From: Immersiella caudata
Lineage: Eukaryota > Ascomycota > Sordariomycetes > Sordariales > Lasiosphaeriaceae
Reading direction: 5' to 3'
Length of the DNA: 64,000 nt
NCBI GenBank assembly: GCA_030512335.1
Contig: JAULSU010000004.1
Span: 1,984,001-2,048,000 of the forward strand
In this document: piece by piece, positions 21,179-31,889 of the stretch
Numbering within the stretch: the stretch's first letter is position 1
Layout of the letters: every line of letters begins with the position of its first letter
Made by a program: the position numbers and the translations under genes
Notes under the pieces: generated by a model
What the model was told of the DNA's origin: nothing
What the model saw: the letters and a program-made list of their open reading frames with translations, nothing else
Database searches by the model: none

Positions 21179-23133
21179 GTTTGGAAGTGTCGGACTGGAC
21201 GCAGAGTGGGTAACGAGCGACAGGGCGACCGTGTTCTTGTTGACACGTCTACTCTACAGAGTTCAAAAAAATGACACACGCCATCTCCACTCGTAAGGTC
21301 GACGCCCATCAAGTGCACGCTTTCCTTGTTATAGAGCCGGGGCGGGGATGGAGCGCGTCTCCAACGTTCGAGCTATACAACCCTGGCCGAAAATGCGCGG
21401 GGGACTCGCCCAGCAGGGTGCCTTGCCCTAGGCACTCAGCTGGGTTGCGCTGGGAGCGACCACGAGCAAATTTGAGGGTCATGCGTAGGAGGGGAGTGAG
21501 CCCCAGCATGACGTGGGCGTGAACGCGGGCCGTGACATCCACACCGTTGGCGGAAGTGCAAATCCCCTATCGTAATGACGCGAGTGTGCTTCAGTGCGAG
21601 GTCGCCTGTGGTTGAGGGTGTTTGAGCAGGTTTTGATCCGGTCCCACCTTCCTCATCGTCCGCCTCGGGACGAGGGCCTGGATGCATGATAGCTGAGCGC
21701 GAGCGTGGCACACCGCAGCGCTGGGGCAGCTTCCGGCGCCCGATATTGCATGAGAAGGTTTTGTCGCCAATCAAGCGCCTGCCTGCTGAGCACCCTTCGA
21801 GACGAATGCAGTCATGGCGGGTGTCAAGTCGTCCACCGTTATCAACAAAATTCCAGCCTTCACCAACCACTGTCTAGCAGAATTAGAATCACTACATTTT
21901 GCTCAGCTCGGACGAGCCAGGGCAGCAGAGAGTCTCCGGCGTGACGCCTGCTAGAATTGAAATCGCGGGATAAATGCAACCCACAGCGCCTTTTTGGCGG
22001 TGGTGCTGGAGCCGAAGACGACTCGTCGCTGCCAGCAACAAACGTCGCCGAGCTCCCGCTCGAGTTTGCGCAAATGGCCGGGACGGGTGTCGGGGGACCT
22101 CTGGTGAACCTGACGGCCGCTCTGCTGGTCATCGGGAAGCATCTTGGTGGAGACAAGGTTGCCACTTGTGGCGTTGGGTAGCAGCGCGGCCTAGATCGTA
22201 ATCCGGGAGCGGGGGTGGGTCGAGATCGCCTTGAGCGGAGCCCCAGCGACTGGCCATTCGGCTGCCATGTTGTGACTCGTCGCATCGAGGCCGCCGCATG
22301 GGGCCGTGCCTTCCTTCTGTCTTCATAGCCTACCGAGGGCGGCACCTCCATGACGAAGTGCCCCGGCGCGAGCGATGTGAGGACGACGGGAAAGAAGCAT
22401 CACCGTTTGCTAGACATGATTGTAGTATAACTTGTAAAATAAAATTAAAAAAAAAAAAAAAAAAAAGCGTTGTCGAGGACCCGGAGAGAGTGGCCGTCCT
22501 GCGACCGGGTTATGAGATGGCCTTCCCGACTGCAAGGAACCGGAAAGCGGCTCCAAGGGCCTCATCTCAGATTTTGAGCACGTTTTGGGCTGATTTCTAT
22601 TTATACCTACATAAATAGTGTGCTGCCATTGAGTTTGTCGCTAGCGGCCCGGACCCCTTGCAGGGCACTTGCACAAATTCCAACAGCGTAGTCTGCAGAA
22701 CGTGGAGCTTTTGATGCCTGCGATCCCGCACGGTGCTTGTAAATCTAGTTATACGGATAACGGTAGTCACGGAATTAATCTTTTTATCCAAAAGAAAAAA
22801 AGAAAAAAAGAAAAAAAAGAAAAAAAGGAAGAAAAAAAAACACCTCGCGGCGCGCCAGCATGTACTTCAGAGGCTCACTTCGGTTGGCCACTAAAAGCTA
22901 GGCAGGTAATTAAGGTAGCGAGACGGGAAGGTGGTTGCGGGCGGCCGAAACCAACTTTGACAGGGGCTCTGACACGCATGGGACGTCCACGTGTCAACCA
23001 CGCTTCTGCCAAACAACGGCGACGGTTGCACTCCCCAACTCCAATATCCTGTCAGAAGAATATTGAGAAATTGGGCCAGTTGCCGGAACAGGAGCCACCA
23101 GAAACACGTTTCCTTCTGACACGTCTGCATTGC
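21179..23133. other. intergenic, no gene recognised
   Basis: Nearly 2 kb. The open frames at 21436-22351 on both strands show arginine/proline-rich composition without family resemblance. A 20-A run lies at 22447-22466 and an A-rich AAAAAG stretch at 22793-22840. A lineage-specific gene cannot be excluded. Confidence 0.4.
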
Positions 23134-24042
23134 TTACTCGCCGTCCATTCCTACGCCTTCAAGCTCGAATACACTGATGAACTTTCGATACATGCGCTCC
23201 AACAGACCTGTCAACCCGAGCTCGGCTGCCCCACCACTGGATTCGACGATTGCCATCACGCCTTGTACATGCTTCTGGGCAACCGTGTGTTCCCTAATCG
23301 CTACCTGGACAAGCCTCTGTCAGAGCTCAGCCCATCTCACATGTCGCAGGAAACGAGGGAATAAGGTGGCAAATACCTCGTCAAGCGCAAGCGCGAGTGC
23401 TCTCGCAACGGTCATGACACCGACAGGGGCGCCAGACGTGCCACTCACAAGCATATCCCGCCGCAGCGTCTGCAGGGACACGTGCTTATACTGCAGAGCG
23501 AGCTGCACAAAGACAGAGTTGCCTGGCTGAAAGCGGAGAATAAAACGGCACGTGCTCAGGAGAACAGCGGCAGCCATGAGTATGTCGTCCGTTACGGCGA
23601 GGCCAAGCCACTCCCGAAGCAGCTGAGCCTCGTGGTCACCCGGACGGTCGAACAGACGGCAGTGGCTGAGGGTGACGGGGACGATTATGCGGACGTAGTG
23701 GTGCAGGAGGAAGTATTCCACCGAAGAAAGGGGTCGCGGCAGGGACGAGAAGGGGTCCCGGTTGCTGCTGAGTGCTTGACCGAGAGGGCTCGGGATGACT
23801 TCGGCCGGCGGAACCCAGGTCGGTTGAGGGGAGGTTCTCTCAATCGTCTTTCGGTATTTTTCTGTGCGTTGGCGTCTTCTCTGGGCATGGGCCTGCCGAA
23901 AGGCGTGCGAATAGGCCAAGCTTTTGGTCTCGGAGGAGGGCCCTTCGCTCGGATTTAGGACGTTGACGAATGTAAGTCGGAGAGCCATATCTGAGGCTTC
24001 CAGGTGGACGCACGAGAGGTCCGACTCCCACTTCAGTTTCAA
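23134..24042 (-). CDS. fungal transcription-factor-like protein without zinc cluster
   Basis: Exons 24042-23377 and 23304-23134, joined by a 72-nt intron (GTATTT..CCAG, branch-like CTGAC), give 278 residues. The opening LTFVNVLNPSEG and SHAFRQAHAQRRRQR is the usual start of Fungal_trans_2-type proteins that lack a Zn2Cys6 finger. Further on come DDILMAAAVLLSTCR and, after the splice, HVQGVMAIVESSGGAAELGL, the conserved centre of this family. The protein is shorter than most relatives (450-600 residues), so the C-terminus may be truncated. Start may be at the internal Met of MALRLTF (23988). The gene is divergent from the SDR gene 254 bp away, suggesting shared control. Confidence 0.7.
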
Positions 24043-24296
24043 GTCCGGAGTGAGATGGCGTAGCGGAAGAGTTCATTCCAGCTCGGTCTCTCCAAAAATG
24101 TCTCGGCCTCTGGACGTGATTTGTCAGATGCCGATCTCCGCCAAGACAAAGGATTTCCTAATCGGGTATGCATACAAAGTCTGGACCACGGCAAGGTCCG
24201 CGAGCTGAAGCTGTCAGAAGGATATATCAAGACTCGGTCCAGCCGTTGAATCAGCCTCAGAACACCTCGCCACTTCAGTTCTGAGCCCCTTCAACA

Positions 24297-25430
24297 ATGT
24301 CCTTAGAGGCACCGATTACCTCCACCCCCCCGGGGTCCCGTGTGATGGTCACAGGCGCCAACGGCCTCCTCGCATCCCATATATGTCTTCAACTTCTTGA
24401 GAGGGGCTTCAACGTCCGGGGCGCAGTTAGGGACACGGCTCAATCTTCATGGCTCCTTGAGGGCCGCTTCAAAGCGCACGCTGACCGAGGAGCAATCGAA
24501 CTCGTTTCTGTCCCCGACTTTGGCGTTAAAGGGGCATACGACGAAGCAATCAAAGGTGCTTCTGCCATCATCCACACGGCCTACGTCACGAACATTGTTC
24601 CTGACCCGCACAAGGTCATCACCCCCATGGTGGTGGCTATCGATTCCATCCTAAACGCGGCCATGCGGGAGCCATCCGTCAAGGGGGTTGTCTTTACCAG
24701 CAGCGCCATTGCTGCGTCTCCGCTTCTTCCCCATATCGACAATGGCAATGTCGATCGAAACTCATGGAACGAGGCCGCCCTCGAGGCCGCATCGGCACCT
24801 CCCCCTTTTGGCGCATCCCACGCCATGGCCAACTACCCTGCCAGCAAGGTCGCCGCTGAGAAGGAGATTTGGAAGGTTGTAGACCAACATCAAGACGGCT
24901 TACACTTCAACGTCAATGTCGTGTCGCCTGCGGGACTGATCGGGGAGCCCCTGAACGAGAAACATGTCGAAGGGCAAGCCAATTGGGTGGTGCATGCCTA
25001 TAGGGGCAACAAAGCGGTCATGGACGCTTTGCCAGCCAGTGAGTACTTCTTCTCTCGGACTCTCTCAGCGTCGCGCAAGAAGGTGCCCATTTCTAACCTC
25101 TGCCATGATATAGCCTTCTACGCCGACGTCAAAGACGTGGCCTTGATACACGTTGCAGCGCTCCTAGACCCCAAAGTCAAGCTTGTTCGGCTCCAGTCTT
25201 GGGGGCATAGCGCTCACTGGAACGAGATACTCGCCATACTGCGCAAGCGTCGTCCGCACAAGCAATTTTTGGACGATTACGCTGAGCCATATCATCTCAA
25301 GGTGTCGGTTGATCAATCCGAGTCTCTTGCGCTTCTGGAGAAGTGGTCGAAGGACCCGGAGAAAAGGGGGTGGACGTCTTTGGAGGACTGTGTCGCTGAG
25401 AATATCAATAATCCGTACCTAGTTGATTGA
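24297..25430 (+). CDS. extended SDR reductase (aldehyde/ketone reductase, GRE2-like)
   Basis: Exons 24297-25038 and 25114-25430 give 352 residues. The 75-nt intron (GTGAGT..ATATAG, branch CTAAC) has no stop, so the unspliced frame also stays open, but splicing gives ALPATFYADVKDVALIHVAAL, the expected family sequence. MVTGANGLLASHICLQLLERG near residue 16 is the NAD(P)-binding motif, VVFTSSAIAA carries the catalytic Ser, and NYPASKVAAEKEIW the YxxxK pair. This is the dihydroflavonol/carbonyl reductase branch of extended SDRs, cytosolic and NADPH-dependent. The substrate is unknown. Divergent regulator-like neighbour upstream. Confidence 0.88.
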   Translation: MSLEAPITSTPPGSRVMVTGANGLLASHICLQLLERGFNVRGAVRDTAQSSWLLEGRFKAHADRGAIELVSVPDFGVKGAYDEAIKGASAIIHTAYVTNIVPDPHKVITPMVVAIDSILNAAMREPSVKGVVFTSSAIAASPLLPHIDNGNVDRNSWNEAALEAASAPPPFGASHAMANYPASKVAAEKEIWKVVDQHQDGLHFNVNVVSPAGLIGEPLNEKHVEGQANWVVHAYRGNKAVMDALPASEYFFSRTLSASRKKVPISNLCHDIAFYADVKDVALIHVAALLDPKVKLVRLQSWGHSAHWNEILAILRKRRPHKQFLDDYAEPYHLKVSVDQSESLALLEKWSKDPEKRGWTSLEDCVAENINNPYLVD

Positions 25431-26690
25431 GCTCTGGTTCCTGAATTTCAGTCCGGGGGGGGGGTGGAAGGTGGGATTAAGGGGTGCGTCGACCCACACA
25501 ATGGCATTCGATAGCTGAGGTTATTTTTCATTGTCATCCTTTTCCCTCAAATCCTCTTAAACTTCTCCCTGCTTTCTCTTTTTATGCTGAGGTTCCATTT
25601 TCACGAGGACGCATTCTTCCCAGCACCACTGGCGCCTAAACTTTTTGTTTAACCCAACCAGCTACCATGACCCTCGTCTCCACCGTTCGCATGCGTCTCC
25701 CGAACACCCAAGATGAAGTAACATCGAAGGACCCCTCACGGGGACCGTATATTGTGGTATAGATATATTGTTTCCAGCAACTTAGGCCTCCTCCTACTCC
25801 TCCTGCTCCTCCTGCTCCTCCTACTCCTCCTCCACCTCCTTCCAAAGAGCCCTGCCTCCAAGGCCCTCTTTTTCACCATCTGGGCCCTGTTGATTGGCCA
25901 TTCACCAAACACCCCAAATACTGGCCGTTTCAATCCATCTTTCCAAGCCATGCATTCTCGGATTCGCATTCCTGCACCCCCAACTACCGAGGCTCGCCTA
26001 TGCAGCGCATCAATTTGTGCCCTGGAGTACTCGCCCAGAACCGTCGAGCCACGCATCTGGTAGCTAGAGACCCCGCCTAATCTCTCCGCACGGGTATTCT
26101 CTGGAGGGCGTGCGTATGATGTGACGAATGAGGACCTTGAAAGTCAGGGGAAGAGCAGGAAGCTAACTAAGTTGAATCCAACGGGAAGGGTAGACGCGCC
26201 TCTGCAACTCTTCCTTTTCCTTCTTCATCTCAGCAATATACTACATTGGCTGGAGTCTCCTGTTCTATTCCACCACGTACCGTGACTCCTGCCATGGAAA
26301 TCGGCAAATTTACGCGACGTTGGACCGATATGGGCCTGCCTCCGAAAAAAGGTGCCTGGATAGGGGGGTCCCAGAAATCGGACCCCTATCCCCCTGCTCC
26401 AACAAAACAAACCCGCGCTTAAGATGGAGGCTAAGAATTTGGCTTGGTGGCTAACGTTTTCACTCTCCGTTTTGAGATTCTAGGTTGTAGTAATCATACT
26501 TGCCTACCGCACGACCTGTCAGAAGCGCGGCACTCTTGGTTGCAACAGTGTGATTGTATTGCATGCCCTCCTCTCTGTGGTTCTAGCTTTCAGCCAGAAC
26601 CTCCTTCTTCATAGACAGGCTTCGTCACTACAGTAGCTGAGGATCACTGGCGCTCTTGCAGTGCTAGGCATCCAGTCAGCTTCGCTGACT
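25431..26690. other. intergenic with simple repeat and hairpin
   Basis: Includes a pyrimidine triplet tract (about 25787-25843, CTC/CTG/CTA units) and a hairpin at 26358-26391 whose arms are ggataggggggtcc and ggacccctatcc. No gene supported. Confidence 0.5.
25787..25843. repeat. triplet-type low-complexity tract
   Basis: Runs of CTCCTC, CTCCTA and CTCCTG over about 57 bases; would encode polyleucine or poly-Arg/Ser in the various frames, none of which is a gene. Confidence 0.8.
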
Positions 26691-26692
26691 AG

Positions 26693-27033
26693 TGTGACGG
26701 GTTAAGCCCTGGTGTAGCCTTAGCGACCCTCGGCTGTAGCGCCGGGCCCGCGGAGCCGGAGGCGGAGCGGAGCCCCACCGGCAACCCCCCTGACCCTTGA
26801 ACGAAGCCATTCTCAGAAATTCCGAGGTGTGCACACAAACCACAACACTAAACCTCAACGAGGCATGCGACGGCTTCGGAATCCTCTGTCTCCCTCTAGT
26901 TGGAACAACGCGGTCACATACATACGCAAGAGGCCCTCTCACGAGGCCTCTCCTCTCTTTCTTCTTTTCCTCAGGTTCTGCGTCTTCGTTAAGTAGGCCT
27001 AGCTAGTTGCAATACACTACTTCGCCCGTTACA
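26693..27033. mobile_element. candidate solo LTR or TIR element with TGTRACGGG ends
   Basis: Starts TGTGACGGGTTAAG and ends CTTCGCCCGTTACA; the ends are inverted over 14 bases with two mismatches and follow the TG..CA rule of LTRs. Length is 341 bp. A pyrimidine-rich stretch lies near its right end. No target-site duplication is evident (actag versus cgtgc), so this is a weak call. A GTCAGCTTCGCTGAC palindrome lies just outside its left end; the complementary palindrome occurs at 2533. Confidence 0.4.
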
Positions 27034-27187
27034 CGTGCCGCCCAGCGGCTGTGACGGCTGAGCGATAGCGAGCGCACACCCCACTATGCCAGGTTTCCAA
27101 AAGGAGTGCCAGAATAGTGAATCTGACATTCATTGCCTGGAGTGTTCACTAAATACTGAACGCTGACATGTCACGGCCGTGGCAGCG

Positions 27188-27721
27188 GCCCGCCAAAGGA
27201 AGCCTGGAGGAACTTTTCATGCGCCAGCTTTGAACGTGCCTCCACACGATTTCGCGGTTCGCTGGGCGCTCGCCGCAAAATCGCGTTCTGGCCCGAGCCT
27301 GCTTCGGCAGAGAGAGCGCGCCACTGACGCAAGAGCAGGTACCGTAAGAGCAAGGTGAAATCACTATGCGATACACCGTGTGACGGCGGAATCCTCCAGT
27401 CATAACCACGTAGGTCTATCCAACGCTATTTACCTATAACCACCATGATGGCACTTTCATAGCCGGCCGAGTCTCCGCATTAGGGCAGTACAGAAGAGGT
27501 ATCTGCAAGTACCAGCTGGCCCGTGCATTTGTGGTGTCATAGTCGATCCTTCGCTGAAGAACCTTTCGGAACTTCCCGCTTCGCTTTAGGAGTTCCTCCA
27601 GGCAAAAGGAAGCTTTCGGAACTTCGCTTCGCTTTAAAGTTCCTCCAGGCACTTCGCATCGCTTTACAGGAGGGACCGTGCCGACGGGCAGCCCGCCGAA
27701 GGAAGCCTGGAGGAACTTTTC
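27188..27721. repeat. 31-bp direct repeat pair with nested smaller repeats
   Basis: Copies at 27188-27218 and 27691-27721 (core aaggaagcctggaggaactt) differ at one base. Between them, 27555-27660 carries two roughly 55-bp units ending agttcctccaggca, the inverse complement of part of the 31-bp repeat. The structure suggests a decayed palindromic or rolling-circle element. Confidence 0.65.
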
Positions 27722-27790
27722 TGGTGTTGTTCTGGTGTTGTTCTGGTGTTGTTCTGGTGTTGTTCTGGTGTTGTTCTGGTGTTGTTCTGG
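27720..27790. repeat. 11-bp minisatellite, 6.5 copies
   Basis: Six exact copies of TCTGGTGTTGT plus five bases. The unit length is not a multiple of three, so each frame runs through all three phases; the matching open frames are not genes. Confidence 0.95.
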
Positions 27791-28046
27791 AGGGAGACAG
27801 GCGGACCATGCGATCTGGGTCGCGCAAAGCCGCCACAAGCCGCTATACCGTTTCCTGCCGATATGCGGGTCCGATAAGTCTATCTTATCTAAGCGTCAGC
27901 GGAGCAGCCAATCGGAAACCAGGCTAGCTCCGATGCGGCTGAATGTTAGGCACCGACCGATCCATGTTCAACTGCTTCTTCCCCCACCTCCTTGAACATC
28001 AGGTGATTCCCTAGGAAAACATACCTGATCAACTCTCTGTTGCTCC

Positions 28047-30486
28047 ATGCGACACATTTCCCTTTACTTAGCCGGCCTATACTTTCCACCTACTACCATG
28101 TCGCCGTACCCCCCTTTGCCGAAGGGCTGTGTGCGGCTTCTTCGACTCTTGCCACCTGCAGGCGACAAGTCCCGCATAGAATGTCAGCTCATCACCTGCT
28201 CTCTGTTTGACTCGAGAAGGACACATTCCTACGAGGCCCTATCCTATGTATGGGGACCGGAGAAGAGCAAAAAGCCCATCTGGATAAATGGCAATGAGCT
28301 CTCCGTTAGGGCAAACCTTCATACCGCACTCTCACATCTTCGTGATTGTTTTGTGGAAAGGATCCTGTGGATAGATGCCATTTGCATCAACCAAGAAGAT
28401 GACATAGAAAAGGGACATCAAGTTGAGTCCATGGCGAAGATCTATACCCAAGCAAGTCGCGTGATTGTCTGGCTTGGAGAGGCAGCGGACGACAGCAATC
28501 ATGCGCTTCAAACAATACGCAGGGCTGCCGAAGAGCAGGATGCCAATTTTTGGAACCACAAAACCCGCCAGCTCATCAATTCCAAAATCAACAACGTGAA
28601 CCAGCAGGCAGTCCTTACACTACTTGAGCGGGAATGGTTCCAGCGTATCTGGGTAAGCAGCAGACATTCAGCAACATATAAATGAGTTACTGACATACTT
28701 GGTTTAGGTCCTTCAGGAGGTGGCTGCAGCTAGACATGTCTTGGTCAAGTGTGGTCATGCGGAGATTGATGGGTATGCGTTCTGCTTAGGCCTAAGCGTA
28801 CTACGCCTGTCCTACGAAAAGCGCCCGCATTTACAAAGCCTGATTCCTCCGATCGCCTATCTCATAAGAGGCGCAGTATTTCGACCAAGATACGAGGGAG
28901 ACGAGATCAGTCGACAAGACAAGTACTCCTTAAACATACGCCCTCTATATGAGCTGGTAGATATGTACCACACCCACAAGGCTACCTTCCTTCTCGACAA
29001 GGTTTATGCCTTGCTTGGCATGAGTAACGACGACCCTTACCCAGCAGGGTTAGTACCCGATTACAAAGCCGCATGGAAAGATGTCTTTCGAGAACTTGTC
29101 CAATTCTGCCTCTCCGATCAGATATCTGTCAACACTTGGGACCGAGCGGAGGCGGCGGTTATTGAAGCGAAAGGGTATATTCTTGGCGAAGTACTCTCAG
29201 TCGGAGAGGATGCTGCTGAGCATGACAGACAGAACCAGGATGCTACTTGGCGCGACAGACAGCAAGTGGACATTGCTTGGAGAAACGCACCAAGCTATGT
29301 CGATACGGAAGAGAAACAGAACTGTCGTCTCACCTTCCAAGCCTCAGCAAAGGCTGTCAAAGAGGGGGATATCATCTGTCTTCTGCAAGGAGCATCAAGG
29401 CCTACAATTATCAGGCTATGCGACGATTTTTCGACTATTATCATCATTGCGTTTTCCCTGGCAGACGATCTGCAGAAGTGGTCAGCCTCGGTAACAACCT
29501 TCCCAACCGATTTGCTGCTGGTTTGGGACTGGAATGAATCTCAAAGAGAGTCACCAGGTGGAGAAGACTATGGAAAATTAATCAGCAGTCGGGAAGTGGC
29601 TAAATGTCAAGTGGCAAAGTGTCAGTGTTTACATGATCTGGACAAACTAAACAGAATATGCAATTTCGGACTGTTACTGAACAGAACGGAAAGATATGAA
29701 AAGGCGATAAAGAATCTCCGAAAAGCTGTGGAGGTTTACGGGACTAGGGAAGGATTAGGAAATATCGATAAAGCTGACTTAGGCCACGGCTTTTGGAGGG
29801 AGGCAGATAAGGAGGTACTGAGGATAATGGAAGATCTACTTATCGACAATAAGGGTGCTGATATGGAGGGAAAATATAAGGAGCTCGGCCAGACACCACT
29901 GTCGTGGGCGGCCGAGAACGGCCACAAGGCGGTGGTGCGGCTGTTGCTCGAGAAGGGTGCCGATATAGAGGCGAAGGATAACTATGGCCAGACACTGTTA
30001 TTCGGGGCGGCTAAAAACGGCCACAAGGCGGTGGTACAGCTGTTACTTAAGAAGGGTGCCGATATAGAGGCGAAGGATAACTATGGCCAGACACTGCTAT
30101 TCGGGGCGGCTAAAAACGGCCACAAGGCAGTAATACAGCTGTTACTTGAGAAGGGTGTTGATATAGAGGCGAAGCATAACTATAGCCGGACACTGCTGTT
30201 CGGGGCGGCTAAAAACGGCCACAAGGCGGTGGTGCAGCTGTTACTCGAGAAGGGTGCTGATATAAAGGCAAAGGATAACTTTGGCCAGACGCCGCTGTTC
30301 GGGGCGGCTAAAAACGGCCATAAGGCGGTAATACAGCTGTTACTTAAGAAGGGTGCTAATATAAAGGCGAAAGATAACATTGGCCAGACACCGCTATTTA
30401 AGGCGGCTGTAAACAGCCATAAAGCGGTGGTGCAGCTGTTACTTGAGAAAGGTGCTAATATAAAGGCAAAGGATAATATTAACTAG
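28047..30486 (+). CDS. HET-ankyrin protein, ended early by a stop inside its repeat array
   Basis: Exons 28047-28652 and 28708-30486, with a 55-nt GTAAGC..TTTAG intron, give 794 residues; a second Met at 28098 is an alternative start. The HET domain holds SYEALSYVWGP, ILWIDAICINQEDDIEKGHQ, SRVIVWLGEA and, across the splice, WFQRIWVLQEVAAARHV and FLLDKVYALLGM. A linker of about 350 residues follows, with a TPR-like patch (LNRTERYEKAIKNLRKAVEVYG). From residue 615 run six near-identical 33-residue ankyrin repeats; the TAG at 30484-30486 falls at the start of the seventh. Downstream the same frame continues for 185 codons of further repeats. A HET effector fused to high-identity repeats is a hallmark of allorecognition receptors. 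Confidence 0.85.
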
Positions 30487-31041
30487 ACACCGCTATTTAA
30501 GGCGGCTAAAAGCGGCCACAAGGCGGTGGTGCGGCTGTTACTTAAAAAGGGTGCTGATATAAAGGCGGAGGATAACAATGGCCGGACACCGTTATTCGCG
30601 GCGGCTGAGAGCGGCCACGAGGCAGTGGTGCGGCTGTTACTTAAGAAGGGTACTGATATAAAGGCGGAGGATAACAATGGCTGGACACCACTATTCTAGG
30701 CGGCTAAGAGCGGCCATAAGGCGGTGGTGCAGCTGTTGCTTGAAAAGGGTGCTGATATAAAGGTAAAGGATAACAATAGCTGGACACCGCTATTCTAGGC
30801 GGCTGAGAGCGGCCACAAGGCGGTGGTGCAGCTGTTGCTCGAAAAGGGTGCCGATATAGAGGCGAAGGATAACAATGGCTCGACACCGCTATTCGGGGCG
30901 GTTCACAGCGGCCACAAGGCGGTGGTGCAGCTGTTGCTCGAAAAGGGTGCCGATATAAAGGCGGAGGATAACAATGGCTGGACACCGCTATTCTTGGCGG
31001 CTGACATGGGCCACAAGGCGGTGGTGCGGCTGTTGAAATAA
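29886..31041 (+). repeat. 99-bp ankyrin-coding tandem array, about 11.7 copies
   Basis: Units of exactly 99 bp encode GQTPLFGAAKNGHKAVVQLL-type ankyrin repeats followed by LEKGADIKAKDN. The phase never changes from 29886 to the terminal TAA at 31039-31041. Three in-frame TAG codons interrupt it: 30484-30486 (where other units have CAG), 30697-30699 and 30796-30798 (both at the residue after PLF). The last two are shared by adjacent units, as if one mutated unit had been copied. High identity between units implies recent unequal exchange or conversion. Confidence 0.95.
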
Positions 31042-31155
31042 GTTTTATAATAGCTTAACCTCCTCCCCACCCACCACCTATTCTCAGGCCCTTATTATAT
31101 ACTTCTTATCTGTGGCAAATAATTGTGTCATGATTACTAAATTTCCAAGGGATTG

Positions 31156-31588
31156 TGTCACGGCACATGGCGCCTTTGAGGCTACATGACGTCATACGGC
31201 GCGTGGCGCATGAACTATAGCTCAACGCACCACATCTTTCTACTCCTCCGCCGGGGTTACAATTGTTAGCTCGGTTTCTTGACCGGGGGTGTGGTAGGGG
31301 TCAGGGCTTCAAGAGGTCAGATCTGTGTTCTTGTTGCTGTGTTAGGGAGTGAATGAGAAATGGGTTCGTTCTGGTAGAACCTTGGAGATGTTTTGCAATC
31401 TTGAGAAATAGCTGTTTTGGTGGCCAGAATCGCTTTTGCGTGGCCAGTGCGTCAGGTACCCAGCTAACAATTGTAATCCCGGCAGAGGAGTAGATTAGAC
31501 TCCGGCTCGCAGGCGTGTCTTTCCTCCTGCAAGCCTTTCATTCTCTACAATACAACACCTTTCCACCACCGCTTGTGGCGCCGTGACA
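31156..31588. mobile_element. solo LTR, Ty3/gypsy type
   Basis: Begins TGTCACGGC and ends GCCGTGACA, perfect 9-bp inverted ends obeying TG..CA. It is flanked by gattg and aattg, a 4 of 5 target-site duplication. The 433-bp body ends with a region reading cctttcattctctacaatacaac, resembling fungal gypsy LTR 3' parts. No internal retrotransposon domain is next to it, so it is a solo LTR left by recombination. It lies 115 bp after the ankyrin array. Confidence 0.75.
31239..31494. repeat. 33-bp inverted repeat nested in the solo LTR
   Basis: 31239-31271 and 31462-31494 are inverted copies with two mismatches (core ttacaattgttagct). Either a small TIR element inserted into the LTR or an internal LTR palindrome. 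Confidence 0.8.
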
Positions 31589-31739
31589 AATTGCTTATGT
31601 AACGTAATATGCAGCTAATTTTGCCATATATGGTTACTTAAATAAATGTTACTCGGGTTTGCATAGCGATATGGATGTCGATTTCAAAAGTTTTGTCGCC
31701 TCGTTTATAGCATAAATTTGAGGACCGTGCACCCATTAC

Positions 31740-31886
31740 TGTCAGAAACACTGCACCCTAGTTTGTGTGGAAATGATGGCAATTGAATAATTCAGCCAGA
31801 ACCTCAAGACGGAGAAAAATCAGAAAATTATAAACCAACTCAATTGCCATCATTTCCACACCATCCAGGATGCAGTGTTTCTGACA
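31740..31886. repeat. 47-bp inverted pair, MITE-like
   Basis: Arms 31740-31786 and 31840-31886 match at 43 of 47 positions in inverted orientation (ends tgtcagaaacactgca), with a 53-bp spacer. A third, diverged copy of one arm lies at 5649-5690. The right arm abuts the FAD oxidoreductase relic. The small size, inverted structure and dispersed copy suggest a non-autonomous DNA transposon. Confidence 0.75.
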
Positions 31887-31889
31887 ACT

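Noticed and set aside
21860..22351. 163-codon minus-strand frame
   Set aside because: Low-complexity Arg/Pro/Ser text, no splice or family support.
27434..27838. Open frames reading Asn-Thr-Gln-rich or Val-Leu-Phe-Trp-Cys repeats
   Set aside because: Produced by the 11-bp minisatellite in all phases; not a prion-like protein gene.
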